From Fasciolopsis buskii (Eukaryota > Platyhelminthes > Trematoda > Plagiorchiida > Fasciolidae): 64,000 bases of DNA. Of the stretch, positions 25,094 through 37,200 are shown piece by piece (the first letter of the stretch is position 1; every line of letters starts with the position of its first letter). The stretch spans positions 310,001-374,000 of the forward strand of contig LUCM01008256.1 in assembly GCA_008360955.1 (NCBI GenBank). Reading direction: 5' to 3'. The position numbers were made by a program, and so were the translations under genes. The notes under the pieces were generated by a model that had not been told where the DNA came from, ran no database searches, and worked only from the letters and a program-made list of their open reading frames with translations.

Positions 25094-25222
25094 GTAAGTG
25101 TTGGCGTCCGGCCGATATACTTCCTGGGCTTCGGCTCATAGCGGTTTTCTGTGCTTATTGTCCTTTGCAGATCGGTTTTGCCTGAATCCCATTGGATCAG
25201 TGCTACCCTGTGCATATTTCAG
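25094..25222 (+). promoter_or_regulatory. candidate 5' UTR intron or trans-splice acceptor of ARGLU1
   Basis: A consensus-like donor (GTAAGTG at 25094) and an acceptor (CATATTTCAG ending 25222) frame 129 bases directly before the initiator ATG. If the donor is not used, the acceptor may receive a spliced leader. I see no clear core promoter element upstream. Confidence 0.35.
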
Positions 25223-25233
25223 GTTCGTGGTAA

Positions 25234-25418
25234 ATGGGTCGTTCTCGTAGTCCATCCTCTCCGGAAGCGTATAAGTCTCGCCACAAGAGACACAGAAGTC
25301 GCTCTCGTGACCGGAAGAAGGATAAGGAAAGGTACAGGGATAAGCCGGATGATCATAAGAAGTTGCGAAACAGTGATCGGGCATACCGCGACTCCCATCG
25401 GCATGATCGACGCCGAAG
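25234..25418 (+). CDS. ARGLU1: ARGLU1 coding exon 1 (RS domain)
   Basis: The ATG at 25234 opens an RS-rich segment of 61 codons plus two bases. The frame runs into a TAA right after the donor GT at 25419, which fixes the exon end at 25418 in phase 2. It encodes the basic, serine-rich N-terminus expected of ARGLU1. An acceptor-like AG at 25221-25222 precedes the ATG by 11 bases. The mRNA is therefore either spliced in its 5' UTR (candidate donor GTAAGTG at 25094) or joined there to a trans-spliced leader, which is known in flatworms. The sequence alone does not decide between them. Confidence 0.85.
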
Positions 25419-28400
25419 GTAATGTTAACACTTCCTCTGACGCAGTTTCTAGGCACCGGAGCTCTTCCGCCTCTAGCTACGATAGCGAGGCAGAACGAAG
25501 GAGTCGTCGGACTAGGATGAAAGAAATCGATCGCAAAATAGAAGAAGCACGTAAGCGCGAAGAAGCAGAAAAGCGATTGCAGGAGCAAAAAGAACGGTGA
25601 GAAGATTTCATTTGTCACTAGTGATTGCTTTTTTCCTATACCCCTGGCGTAGGTTTTCGACACGTTAAATGCCTTTACCCTGAATGGGAGTGACATCGAC
25701 GTGCTCATTCGTCTCTATAGAGTCAGCTAACGTTTTTCGGTATCCAAGTGTTGTGGGCGTTAAGGGGGCACTGAAATCTGGGGCCCTTTTGCGGTGTTTT
25801 TGGTCCCAGTCAAATGTGTCCCATTGTGGCACAAACTTCGCAACCGTTTCCTCAAGTCGTTCCGAATTTTGACCGTTCACACTTAGTTTGTACAGATTTG
25901 TTTTTGATTGTTACTCCACAGCGCCGAGGTATTGTAAAATAGCTTCAAAGTCGTAAGTCATATCAGCACGATTGACGGCGGATACCAGTGGTAGTCTAGT
26001 CTCTTGCACACGGGTCTCATTGTGTTTCAGCTTCCTGAAGTATTCTTATTTTTCCCCTTTTATTCGCTGTTTTTTGTCTGTTGGTAGCTGAAAGTAAACA
26101 TAACATCAGAGTCGTCGTCTAAGAGAACGGCAAAGGCGGCATTTCAGTGACCAGTGGGTTCAGTTATCATCAGTTTTCAGAATATAGTAAGTTGTGAACC
26201 AGCTAAGCATCACGGCGAGTGGTTTAAAAGGCATTCTCAGGAAAAGCACAACTAGTCGCTCTTCGCGAGCGATCCTGGAAAACATGACCACACAACGTTC
26301 TGAGAACGGTGACTGTCTTGGCTTCCGCTACTTCTATAATTCTGCTGAAGAGCCGGAACATTTCCAATGCATAAGCATAGCTGTTTGCGCCAGTTAGCTA
26401 TATCGTTTAGGGTGGGTCTTGTTGGCCCCAACACAGTGGTCTAACTGGATCTGCCAAAGGCAATACACTAGTTAGGCTTTTCGCAACCTTTTGTCAAATG
26501 ATTTGACCGTTTATCTTCAAAAAGAGGTTTGAATCCCACGTTCGTCAGTGATTTTAATAGCGGATTGCAACCTGCTATCGTCCAGCGTGTTACCACACTC
26601 GATCTAAGGGAAACTTATGTCACCGATTTTCATGATCGTGGTTGCAGTTTTCCTCCTTGTAGTGAACCATAACGGCTATGGGGCATGCTTCTTTCATCAC
26701 TTCATGATTTAAGCATATCATAGAAAAGCTTTCCGAAAGGTACTAACTACAAAGATATAATTGGGTCAACCTACTGACGTCACTGCGCACTGGCTGCTTA
26801 TCCAGAATGCCTTGCACTCCATTGGCTTGGTAAATTCGGTCTAACCCGTCGTGCTGCGACAAACTGAATTTCTACGGTCTCTATGCCTTCCTGGCGCATG
26901 CCAATCCATCCGGCCGGTAATATGCATGATAAAACATGACTCATGCTGAGACGTGGACTCAGCGGAAGCTCACGTAGCGATCGCAAGATCTGGGGGTCTC
27001 GCTGTGTATTAGGGATCAAACATTTTGCTGCCGTGGAAAGTTCTCAGACCGCTCCACCTCCCTTGAGCTACCGATGTGAATATATTGAATATGAACAAAA
27101 CGATGTGTGAAGATGACGGTTTGCCTATCCACAATCACTAATGACATCTCGTAAGCTGGTCGGCGCGTTTTGAAGCTCAGCTTAGCAGGCCTCGAGCGCA
27201 AACCCCTCACACAGCTGTTCCGACAAACGCTCCGTGATTTGTTTCTACAAATCCTCTTTCTGAGGTTGTGGTCTGCGAGGAAATTCAAGCCTTGAAACAC
27301 CGTAAAGCCTCACAATCCAATAGCATTTCGACATCTCTGTTTAAAGATTAAAGAACAGGACTAGTCAAAGGGCTTTAAGATTTGGTATTCCAAGGAAGTC
27401 CCCTCTTCATGGAGAGTTGACTTTTGCCCCGTTTTTGAAAACGATTCGTGCAGTGACCATGCCAGCCGTAGGAGGTAGTAGCCTGATTCCGATAGCGACA
27501 AAGTTGCTAGCGTTCATCAATCTTCGAAAGTTGAACAACACTTGAGGGGCCGACTGGGTTTCGCGCCGACCTTTCTGTTATCACACTTCACGCAGGAGTG
27601 TAGTAGAAGGGGGCACGCCCCATAGCCATTAGGGCCTATCACAAGGAGGGCGGGGGAACCGGCAACAGGGACTGTTAGACTTGGAGTTGCACAGAACGGC
27701 ACAAGAACCTAGTAGATCAGATGTGGTAATGAGCCCGTCGACGGCGGGTTACCATCTACCATCCAAATGACTGGCAGGTCTGGAATTCTGGCTTCTGATC
27801 TTTTTGGTGACATGCTTATTCCACTTGACTGCCACCGGTCGTGGATGGCTAGATCAAATCCTCATCCTCGGACACTGGGGTGCCGTTTTATTCTCAAAGT
27901 CCAAGGAGCATTCTGTTATTGAGCGTTCGACTCCATCGATATGTCTGCACTGTGCCCTTGTCTGTTGATACGTGGAGTACCTGAGAGGTATATATCGGTC
28001 CCCAAAGAGTTGTATCCCCATACGTCAGATCGTGTTAGGGCTTATGGCCACCTTACGCCACTCATCGTCTTCTCCAGCGGAGTACGGCAAGGCTGCTCTA
28101 TGTCCCCGTTGATTGTCAGCTTTGTCGTTGGTAATGCCTTGCAAGACGATTTCTCTATTCTACTGGACGGCGAGGTTCATCTCCTCCCAAGAAACAAAGT
28201 TTCTGATTTGGAGTATTCCGGTGATATTGCCGGGCGAAAATGCACAGACAATTCAACACGCATTTAATCGTCTGGTAATTGAGATGTCCGGATGCGATAC
28301 ATGCTTTGCACCTTCAAAGTGCAGGGAGTCTCTTAAGGTTGTCATGAGCCTGCGTCGGCACTGACCCTTGTAGTAAGCAGTTAGAAGTGATAAATAGCCT

Positions 28401-31400
28401 GAAGTACCTCGGGTGCAGTTGCTGCGGAAGAACTCACATCACAAGTTGCAAAAGCTTTCGCGAGCCTGCAATTCGTGGCGCCGTGATGTGCAGCCTTCCC
28501 TCAATGGGAGAGTGTATAATATCACAGTTTATAGTAGTACATTTGATTGAGATCCGACCCCCCCCCTCGCTGTGATGGGTGAGTGCTCGGCGGCTTCCTA
28601 TGACCACCATCCCTCTAAGTTAGACAGCAAGGCAAGCCCCACCGACCACTACCTTTTCTCCAAGGTTAGATGTTTCCATAAAAAGAGTGAACATAGAAGG
28701 GTAACGGGTAGTAGACCTACACAGGCGGGGAAAGATAAGAGGGTCGCAGTAGCCAACCAACGGGATGCAGTTTAACTGTACAAGTGCACTCTTTCAATCA
28801 TTCTGATTGGGTAAAAGTTGACAGCACGATTACCGCTGTTCATAGTTGGTTGCCACATCCCTCAGTGTCTCCAGCCAGTTATTTAGTCGGTCCTTTGCAT
28901 CCCAACCACGAAGATATGAGAGGCCCACTTTACCTAGCTTTGCTGTGCATTTTTTCATTCCGTGTTGTCGCTTCATCTGCTGACCTCCATATGGCTTCTT
29001 CCACTTCGTGGGAGGAACGCAAAGTAGGGCATCGTATGGCAGACAAGTGTTCCTCCATACACAACGTGACCAAACCAGTGCAGTCTGCTAAGCTTCATGA
29101 GCTGAGATAAGGCGTTCCCAGAACTAGCACTTAATACTACATTCCTGACCTCCACATTACTCATTCGGTCACTTCATCCAATCCTAGCAACACTACGTAA
29201 ACATCGGTTGTCGAAAACCTCCAGCCGACGAACATCGCCCACACGCATACTCCACGTCTCGCAACCGTGCAACAGAACTAGACGCACTGCAGCACAGTAC
29301 ACGACCTTTCAACTTCAGTGAAATATCAGACCGACGCCACAAGTGCTTCAGTCTGGCGTAAGCTGCTCGAGCCTTGCATGCACGAGTGTTTACCTCCACT
29401 CCCGAGCTACCGTCGTTCGACACGCAGCCGCGAAGGTAGGTGAAACGGTCTACAATCATTAGCTCCTCTCTGCTCAGCACCAAGTTCGGCAATACTGTCG
29501 GCCATTCCTGTAACAGAACTTTAAACTTTAAAAGTGCAAAGCATATGTCGAGTGGAGCTACATCGAGAGTTTGTCTAGTGCACTTTGTGCATGGTCCGCA
29601 GATCCAAACAGGCACATGATGTTATCCGCGTAACCTAGGTCACAAAGCTCTTCATTTCCCAGTACCTACCTCCTGGCAACCTAAGGCGTTCTCCATTACT
29701 TCATCCGTGACGAAATCAAAGAAGAATGGAGGGACGGGACACTTGTCGAACACCACTAGTCGTTTCGAATAGATTTGATAGTTCACCGTATACCCCTACG
29801 CGACCACAGGTATGCAAGTGCAATGCTCGCATGAGGTTCACAAACTTTGCAGGCGTACGTTTCTGGTGAAGAACACTGAATAACGATGTTCGATCCACTC
29901 AGTCGAACGCACCTCTTAAGTCGAGAAAAACTACAATCGTAGGGCAGCGGTGTGTGGCGCGTTTCGAGTAACCGGCAAAGAATGAAAATCTCGTTGTTGC
30001 AACTTCCACCTGAACGAAATCCGGTCTGCTGTTCGCGGATATTACTCTCGCGAATCGGTGTCAAACGGCGCAGAATTATTATAACTAACATCTTATTAAC
30101 TATCGGAATTAAATTAATCCCACGATAATTGTTACAGTCACTCCGTGTGCCCTTCTTGAAAACGGGTATAATCAGTGACTCGTCCCACGATAACGGAATG
30201 CGTTCCTCGTTCCAAATATCATGAAGCAAGAAGGTAAATGATTTCACTAGAGATTCCCCATCCAATTTGAAAACAATTGAGGGAAGGTAGTCGTGACCGG
30301 CTGCTTTTCCCCTCTTCAGAAGCCGAATATTTGACTGCACTTCCACTTCCGTTGGGTGATCAAGTGACACCTACCAAGGATTTGCAGCTGCAGAAGTTGG
30401 CGTAAATATGTTAGCGTATGGCCAGCCAAAGTGATCCTTGAAGTGTTCAGCGCAACGGACCAGCCTTTGTTGTCTACCACGAATGAGCTCTCCATTTCTA
30501 TCGCACACGACTTCACTAACCGAAGTTCCCCGTCTGCCGGTGTCACGTTTACGCTTAACCAGCCCTTAACTGTTATCTGAAGCGGACGCTACTTCAATCT
30601 CTTCGGCTACCTTAGTCCACTAGTTTTCGCGGTCATTCTTAAGGCTTATCGTCAACTGATGCTGCAGCTGTCGACGCATCTTATTCACCTTGCAGTTAGG
30701 GAGCTGGCGTTTTTGGTCCATTAGACCCAGTGACCCTTGCAAGATCCAGTGTCTTTGATGAACGCTAGACCTAGGATCAAAGGCGAAATCTGTTGCCAAA
30801 TGCATCGCCTGCTTGATTTGACCCCACTGCTCGTCTAGATTGCTGCTCGTCGGAGTTCTTGGTTCTTCGGACAGTTTCTGTTTATGAGTGTTGCGAACAG
30901 CAGAATCACGCAAACTTTCGACGGCCAATCGAGTTTGTGGCCTGCGTCGATGGCCGTTGAGCTGCAGCGGAAGTCGCATTAAAACGAGCATATGGTCCGA
31001 TTAGACGTACGTGGTCCAGTACGACCTACAGTTCTGGACAGAACCGCGCCTACGGTAGCTAACTGCGATATTGTCAATCTGACTCAGAGTACCTGTCGCT
31101 GTGCGACGCAAACTGTCGGGAATTCGTACTAGATAGAAATAAACGGTTTACACAAAACTGGAGAAGTCTTTCCCCGTTATCTTTCCGCTGAGCAGGCAAG
31201 GCGCATCGTCCACCGGAACAGGACTCCGATGCACTCAGTTTTCCAACTTGTGCATTAAATCCGCATGCTACCACTACAATGTCACAGCATTTGCTCTTCT
31301 GAACAAGAGTGACGAGGTCATCATAAAACTCGTTTTTTTGCCTGTCAGTGCTGCAATCTGTTGGAACGTATGCCGAGATAAATAAATTGCGCTTAACACT

Positions 31401-34195
31401 ACTATCCTTCCGGACAACGACTGATCCCTGCAGTCTCACGGCGCACAAGCGACTGTTGACTGGGATCAAGTCTAAAAGGGCCGCTTCAGCCTTCTCACTT
31501 AGGGCTATTCCCACAGCTTGAGCTGATTCGTCTCCTGAAGTGTGAAGGAAATTTCTTGACGAGACATTTAACGCAGTCAGTTGAATTACTTTACCCGAAT
31601 CCTGACGCAGCAGACAGCAATCGAAAGTGAAGTCGACTGTCAGCCAAGCACGCCTGTTGGCCAGCCTGCATTAACGTGGGGACATCGAACAAACCGAGAT
31701 TGAGAAGCTTGGGAAATGTGAGCTAACAGACTAAAAACCACCTACTACACTGTTTGACAACGAATCGTTGTGAGCATCGGGCGTGCGGTCAATGTGAACA
31801 CTGCGTAGGCAGAAGGGGCAAAGAGATTGGGCTGGAGACAGAAGAGACAGATTGAATAAAAGAGGGGACTCTTACCAGTGGCATACTTATCACTACCCAC
31901 CCCGCTCGGTGCAATGGGTAGCGCGGTCCTGATTATCCTTCGTGACGACCGATGCGGTGTGGAATTATTTGCAGGCGTGTAACTCATGAGGATTAATGGA
32001 CGGGTGGTGCTAGGGCGTTCAAACGCTAAGCAGAAGAACGATTAAGGTTGTCAACCAAAGCCTTTGGTTCTAACAAGAACCTGACCACAAGGCAGCGGGG
32101 CACGGCTGAGTAGAAGTCCATCTACTTGGATTAATTATTCTTCCACTCGTTTTTCCGACTGAGCTGCTAACTCAGATCAACCCCCGATTTGGAGGACCAG
32201 GAGACTGCTTCGTCAGATCTCTACCCATTGACCTTCCAGGCATGATCGGATCTCCGGCTTGAGATAAGCCATCTTGTATAGCTTGTTGAGTCATGGAGGC
32301 ACGCAAGCCGTCACACCACGTCAAGGTGCATTCTCGTTATGACGGTCCATTCAACAGTTGGGAGTACTTTAGGTATGAGATAACCTTGTTAAAGTTGATT
32401 CGTTGATCTGTAGAGGTCATGTAATCGTGTTTCTTCCGTTGTACTGATCTGTGAGCATGCGATAAAAGTGCCTTGTAGATACTCTTATTCTGCGTCGTTC
32501 CATGCACCTTTGGAGTGTATAGGGCACGTAATCTGCAGGTCGACGCTCGCGCGCATCTTTTTTGATGTGATCATTATCTGCCTTTAATTCGTGCAGAAAG
32601 AGTTGTAGAAGTGTAATGCCAACATGAATATAGTCCGTCCTTTTTTCACAAACACCCGTCAGTTGCCCGGAAATCATGTTGACAATGAGTGATTTTAATG
32701 GGAGTTCTCAATCTTATTAAATGAACATAGCGGGTTCTACGAATAGCAATCTGGCTTATGTAACCGTCATCTCGAAACTCGATTTCACAGATTCCCATTA
32801 ACATACGGAAAATTTCCCAAACCGCTAGTTTTCTTAATGGCAGTGGAGTTAGAATAACCTAAGGATAGCTTTTATTTTACCGCAACGGTGAGAAGTCTAC
32901 GCGCTCTGTTAAATGAAGTTTATGCTATTTGAACAGCTGAATAGTTGGATTATAATTAGTTTTGTAACCTCTTTTATGTGTTTTTCGCCCGAACAATGTG
33001 CGAGTGTTTCAAACTTATGTTGTACGGCGCAGTGCATTTGCTACATGTGGGGTTCACCTTCTTGATAAAGGAAAAGTGAGCAGTTAGTCCTTAGGGATTC
33101 AGCCTGCATGATATGTAGTAGCACCGTTGGTATACTCTAGGATAACTTTTCGTTTTCAAGCTTCTGTTGTGCTACTGTCCTGCATTCCGTTAGTGTTACG
33201 ATCAAATTGTATTTCCTGTTGCGTTCCACTGGTCGTCACTCCTCTACTCTACGTCGTCACTGCTGAATGTGTCAGTTAGTGATATGAAAACATTTTGTGC
33301 AGCTTGACCTCTCAACCTATCCGTTTCATCCAAAAATAGTCCCTCATCTGATTACTCTTCGTTGCTACCGATTTTGCTTCTCTTACTCAACCCGTTATCC
33401 AGAGAACGTCGAATTCAAGAGGAACGTGAAAGAGAAGCCGAGGCGGCACGGCAACTAGAAGCACGAGTTGTGGAAGCCTTTGAGGCTGCTCTCGTTGATC
33501 GTGCAGATGATCTCAAGGCGGAGCTAGAACGCCGATATCAAGCAGAAATTGATCGCCGAGTGAGGCTAAAACTCGATGAGATCGAAAGAGAATATCAAAG
33601 GAAGTTAGAAGAAGAAAAACGACTTGAGGTGGGTTGCTTTGTTGACACTGAGGACGTTTTGCGCTCATCGCACATTTGGTTTTCAATAAGTCCGTTAGAT
33701 TTCTTGTTTACGATTACTCCTGATCTGCCTTGTTTTTCGAAGTGTTGCTTTTGTTTTGTGGGTCAGTTCTACACTGTGTGTACGTAATGCAAGTGTCAGT
33801 CTGGAGACATGACCTGACTACTCATCATGATTATTTACTTTCGATAGTTTCATCCACTCGCCTTTATTACTGAATTGCGCGCTTGACTTCGAATCCGCTT
33901 CAAGTTCGTTATAGTATATGCAACACAGAAGGATAATGTACTGTTGAATAGCATCCCAGTAACCACCGACTGTGCTTTGAGTCATTGAATTTTCTTCGCA
34001 TTTCCGAATGCCCTCCGATTATAGTTCCACGGTATGCAGTCACTGTTATACTCTTAGCAGCAGTCGCATAAGCTTCCCCGTAAAACCAACAGTGAGTGTA
34101 ATGCAACTTTAGTGGGAGACGCCATTGTTAGGCTTAGTGGGCTATTAACAAATGCACCTATAGATACACCTTCCGCACCTACCTGTTTGGTCCGG

Positions 34196-34252
<57 letters not shown>

Positions 34253-37200
34253 CCTTCTGCCGACATTTTGCCGTCGTTCCTAAGGTTGGCTCAGGCCAAC
34301 TGACAAATAGTTATCAACGAATCCACAGTTTTGGTTCTTTGGACTGTTCAACAAGGAGCTTCAGTGGACATTCCTGACATACTAGTTCGGAGTGTACAGT
34401 ATAAGGGCGTTTGGACGAGGGAGTACCGGAAACGCATACCTGACGAGCAGAAATAACCGCGAAACCAGTCATGTTTCCGAGGGAATATCGTTCACTTATT
34501 TACGTACTTTATATTGTATATACATATATGCGTATATTCATTCTCTTAGGGTGGGATTAGACATTCTGAGTGCCCATCAACGGTTGCCAATGAGCTTCGT
34601 GCTGTACGCCATCATACGCCGCTCATGGCTTGTCGGAAATCAAAGTTAGCCATCTCCAGCAGAGTGAAAATCAATCAATCGGCCGCAGAGCGCAGGCATT
34701 CATCTTCGTCGTACTTTAGTAGGGACGCCGACACGGGAAGGCAAGGTTTTGACGCACGGTCATCTATGAAAATGTACTAAGGGCCTTCAGAGCAAACGGG
34801 CAGTTCAAAACCTATAACATGCAACCGTATTGAGGTGTTTGATTAGTTTGGCGCAATCATAGCCCATCTGAGCCAAATCAAAAGGTCCATTGCGGATAGC
34901 CGTGGTCAGATGCTACCAGATGCCTCTTCAGATCGTGGATAGCAGAGTGGCCATATATATATAAGTAGTTCACCTCAGCCTTTAAAATCGCCAGCGTTGC
35001 AGCAGCATACTCTGATTCTAGTTGCTACTGCACATCACCCAAAAAGAAAAAAACAATGAGGATCAGAGGGAAAAAGACCGCAAAGTAAGAAGCTGAAGAA
35101 AAAATGGAGGTTTCGAATGCAATAACGCCACTGACTGTGACTACCATATCATACTGTCTCTAGTCACCGCAAGGCCCATCTCGTGGACCACAGTCTAGGC
35201 CAGTCCATCGGTTGAAGTTACTATAGTTTCTTACATGTCATCCACTGGCCATCCTGAACCATCTTTCAGCCATTACCTTCCTCGTTGACCAGTGTAAAAC
35301 GAGGCATTTCTTCTGTGACATGCACAAAACGTCCACTCACCTTAATTCATACACATTCAGTACCCTTTCCAAAGATTGAACTCTAGGACACAGTACCTTA
35401 CTCCCAACTTCTGAGTAACTGCCAAGATTTCCTCACCCAGTCCCATCAGTGCCACGAAGACAACGAAGTTGGAACACCAAAAGTCTTCGCGTACCTCCTG
35501 TCAATGGCCAGATTCCTGAGCCTTATAGCGGCACCAACCTAATTGTTGTGTGTACTTTACGTCTAGTTGATAATCGGATGATGTCACACCGAAGACATGT
35601 TTCGTATTGATGAATACCAATCGAGCTTTCTGTGTGCGAGGTTACACTGCATCTGATGAACGACCACCTGGTGGGATGCAATCATCCAAGTAATTAAACT
35701 TATTTAATTCGCCGAATAGTCCCCCGATAATAACAAGTTTCAGTTTCGAGCCAATTCAGTGCCGGGACAGCATGCTGCATTCTACAGGCACAGAACGCTT
35801 CCCAAACATTCCCAAACCAACATTGTTTCTATGCTTTAAGTATGAGCATAGTGGAAGGGACATGTCCTGTATCCACTAGGGCCCATTGCACGGGGGATGG
35901 GACAGTAACCTTGACCCCGAAACTTGGAGTGGCACTAAATCACGTAACGTCCCCCCGAGTCAAGTGTGCTAACTAACCGGACAACAGTGATTGCCGTCTA
36001 TCACCAAAGCAGATTTGGGATTCGAACCTCTCACGCTTTCGGTGAAAGACGCTTAGTCCACTTGACCAACTCCGGTCAAGACGATCGAGAAAAGCCTGCA
36101 ACTTACTTGGAATATGCTGAAGACGACCTGCAAGCGAGGAGAATCCAAGTCACTTTCCTGTCTGAGCAAATATTAACGTCATTACTGTCGTCTGAGGACA
36201 GGCTGATTTTCATTATCATCTCAATGGCAAAATCAGAACGAAAAGTTACTCCCGATAAATACAGTGTGTCTCAGTGGACTTGAACGAAGGATTGCCGTAT
36301 GCACGATCTCGGCCTCGGCTGTGAAGTGATTTTCTCTGAGCTACCCTTCCGTGGGGTGCAGCCCCGAAGAACTACACAGTCGACTTAGTCGATCAACGCT
36401 TTCAAATAAAAAAGATGTAGTTTATGGGTCTATGAAACATATACCTATTTTCTAGAATCTCTCGCAGAGTTGCGATTTAGTGAATATAACCGCGATCGAG
36501 TTGGAAATCTGCTTCATTCTCACGCATACTCCTTTCGCGAGTGCTTAGGTAATTGGCGGAGGGCAGTTTGGATGTAATGACTACCAAAATTATTCCTCTG
36601 TGACTTTCGCAGGCAGTCTTAACACCCTATGATGTAAACCAGCCATTAGGGTTTGTTCTCTTTCCCAGATTGATCTCAGAAGTTTTGTCAATCCTGATGT
36701 TAACAATTGAAGAAGGAAAACAGCCCATCTGGTCCAGCCGTCTAAGGCCTTTTCGGACTATCTTTCTCCCCGATAACCTATTTCCGACGGAGAAATGATA
36801 TCTGTTCCCATTGCATAGATAATAGACTTATTGAATTAGACCAGCTGAACTACTCTGTAAACTGCCTTACCTAATGCACCGTCCAGTGCTCGAGAGTGAA
36901 TCAGTGAGCCGTCGGATTCTTTAACCACTTCGCTTACACTAGGTTCCCGTTGACTAGTCAGTGATTATCATCTGGGATCAGCTGCGCAGGACCAGTGGTT
37001 TTCCTTTTGGTGCGACCAAATACTGGGCTCAAACAAAAGCGAGCACAAACCAAATCGTAATCTGAGTCCATATATGTGGTTCAAAACGGCGGACAATCCG
37101 CGATTGAATCACATCAAAGATGACTAAGGAAAGTGTGACCAATTTGAGTCTAATACTGTGAATGCGAAGGAAGACGTCAGATGAGCCGATGTCGCTTCCC

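Larger units (their letters stand above)
25597..33402 (+). other. ARGLU1 intron 2 (7.8 kb, carries two RTE copies)
   Basis: Donor GTGAGA and acceptor TTATCCAG are supported by phase. Between 25.6 and 27.3 kb and between 31.7 and 33.4 kb I see no other gene. Near 31890-31960 there is a weak tRNA-like stretch (GCTCGGTGCAATGGGTAGCG) just upstream of the minus-strand RTE. A related stretch lies at 38070-38100. Confidence 0.75.

Noticed and set aside
36008..36077. Functional tRNA gene on the minus strand
   Set aside because: Boxes A and B are good, but acceptor and T stems do not pair and the anticodon arm cannot be drawn as 5 bp plus 7-base loop.
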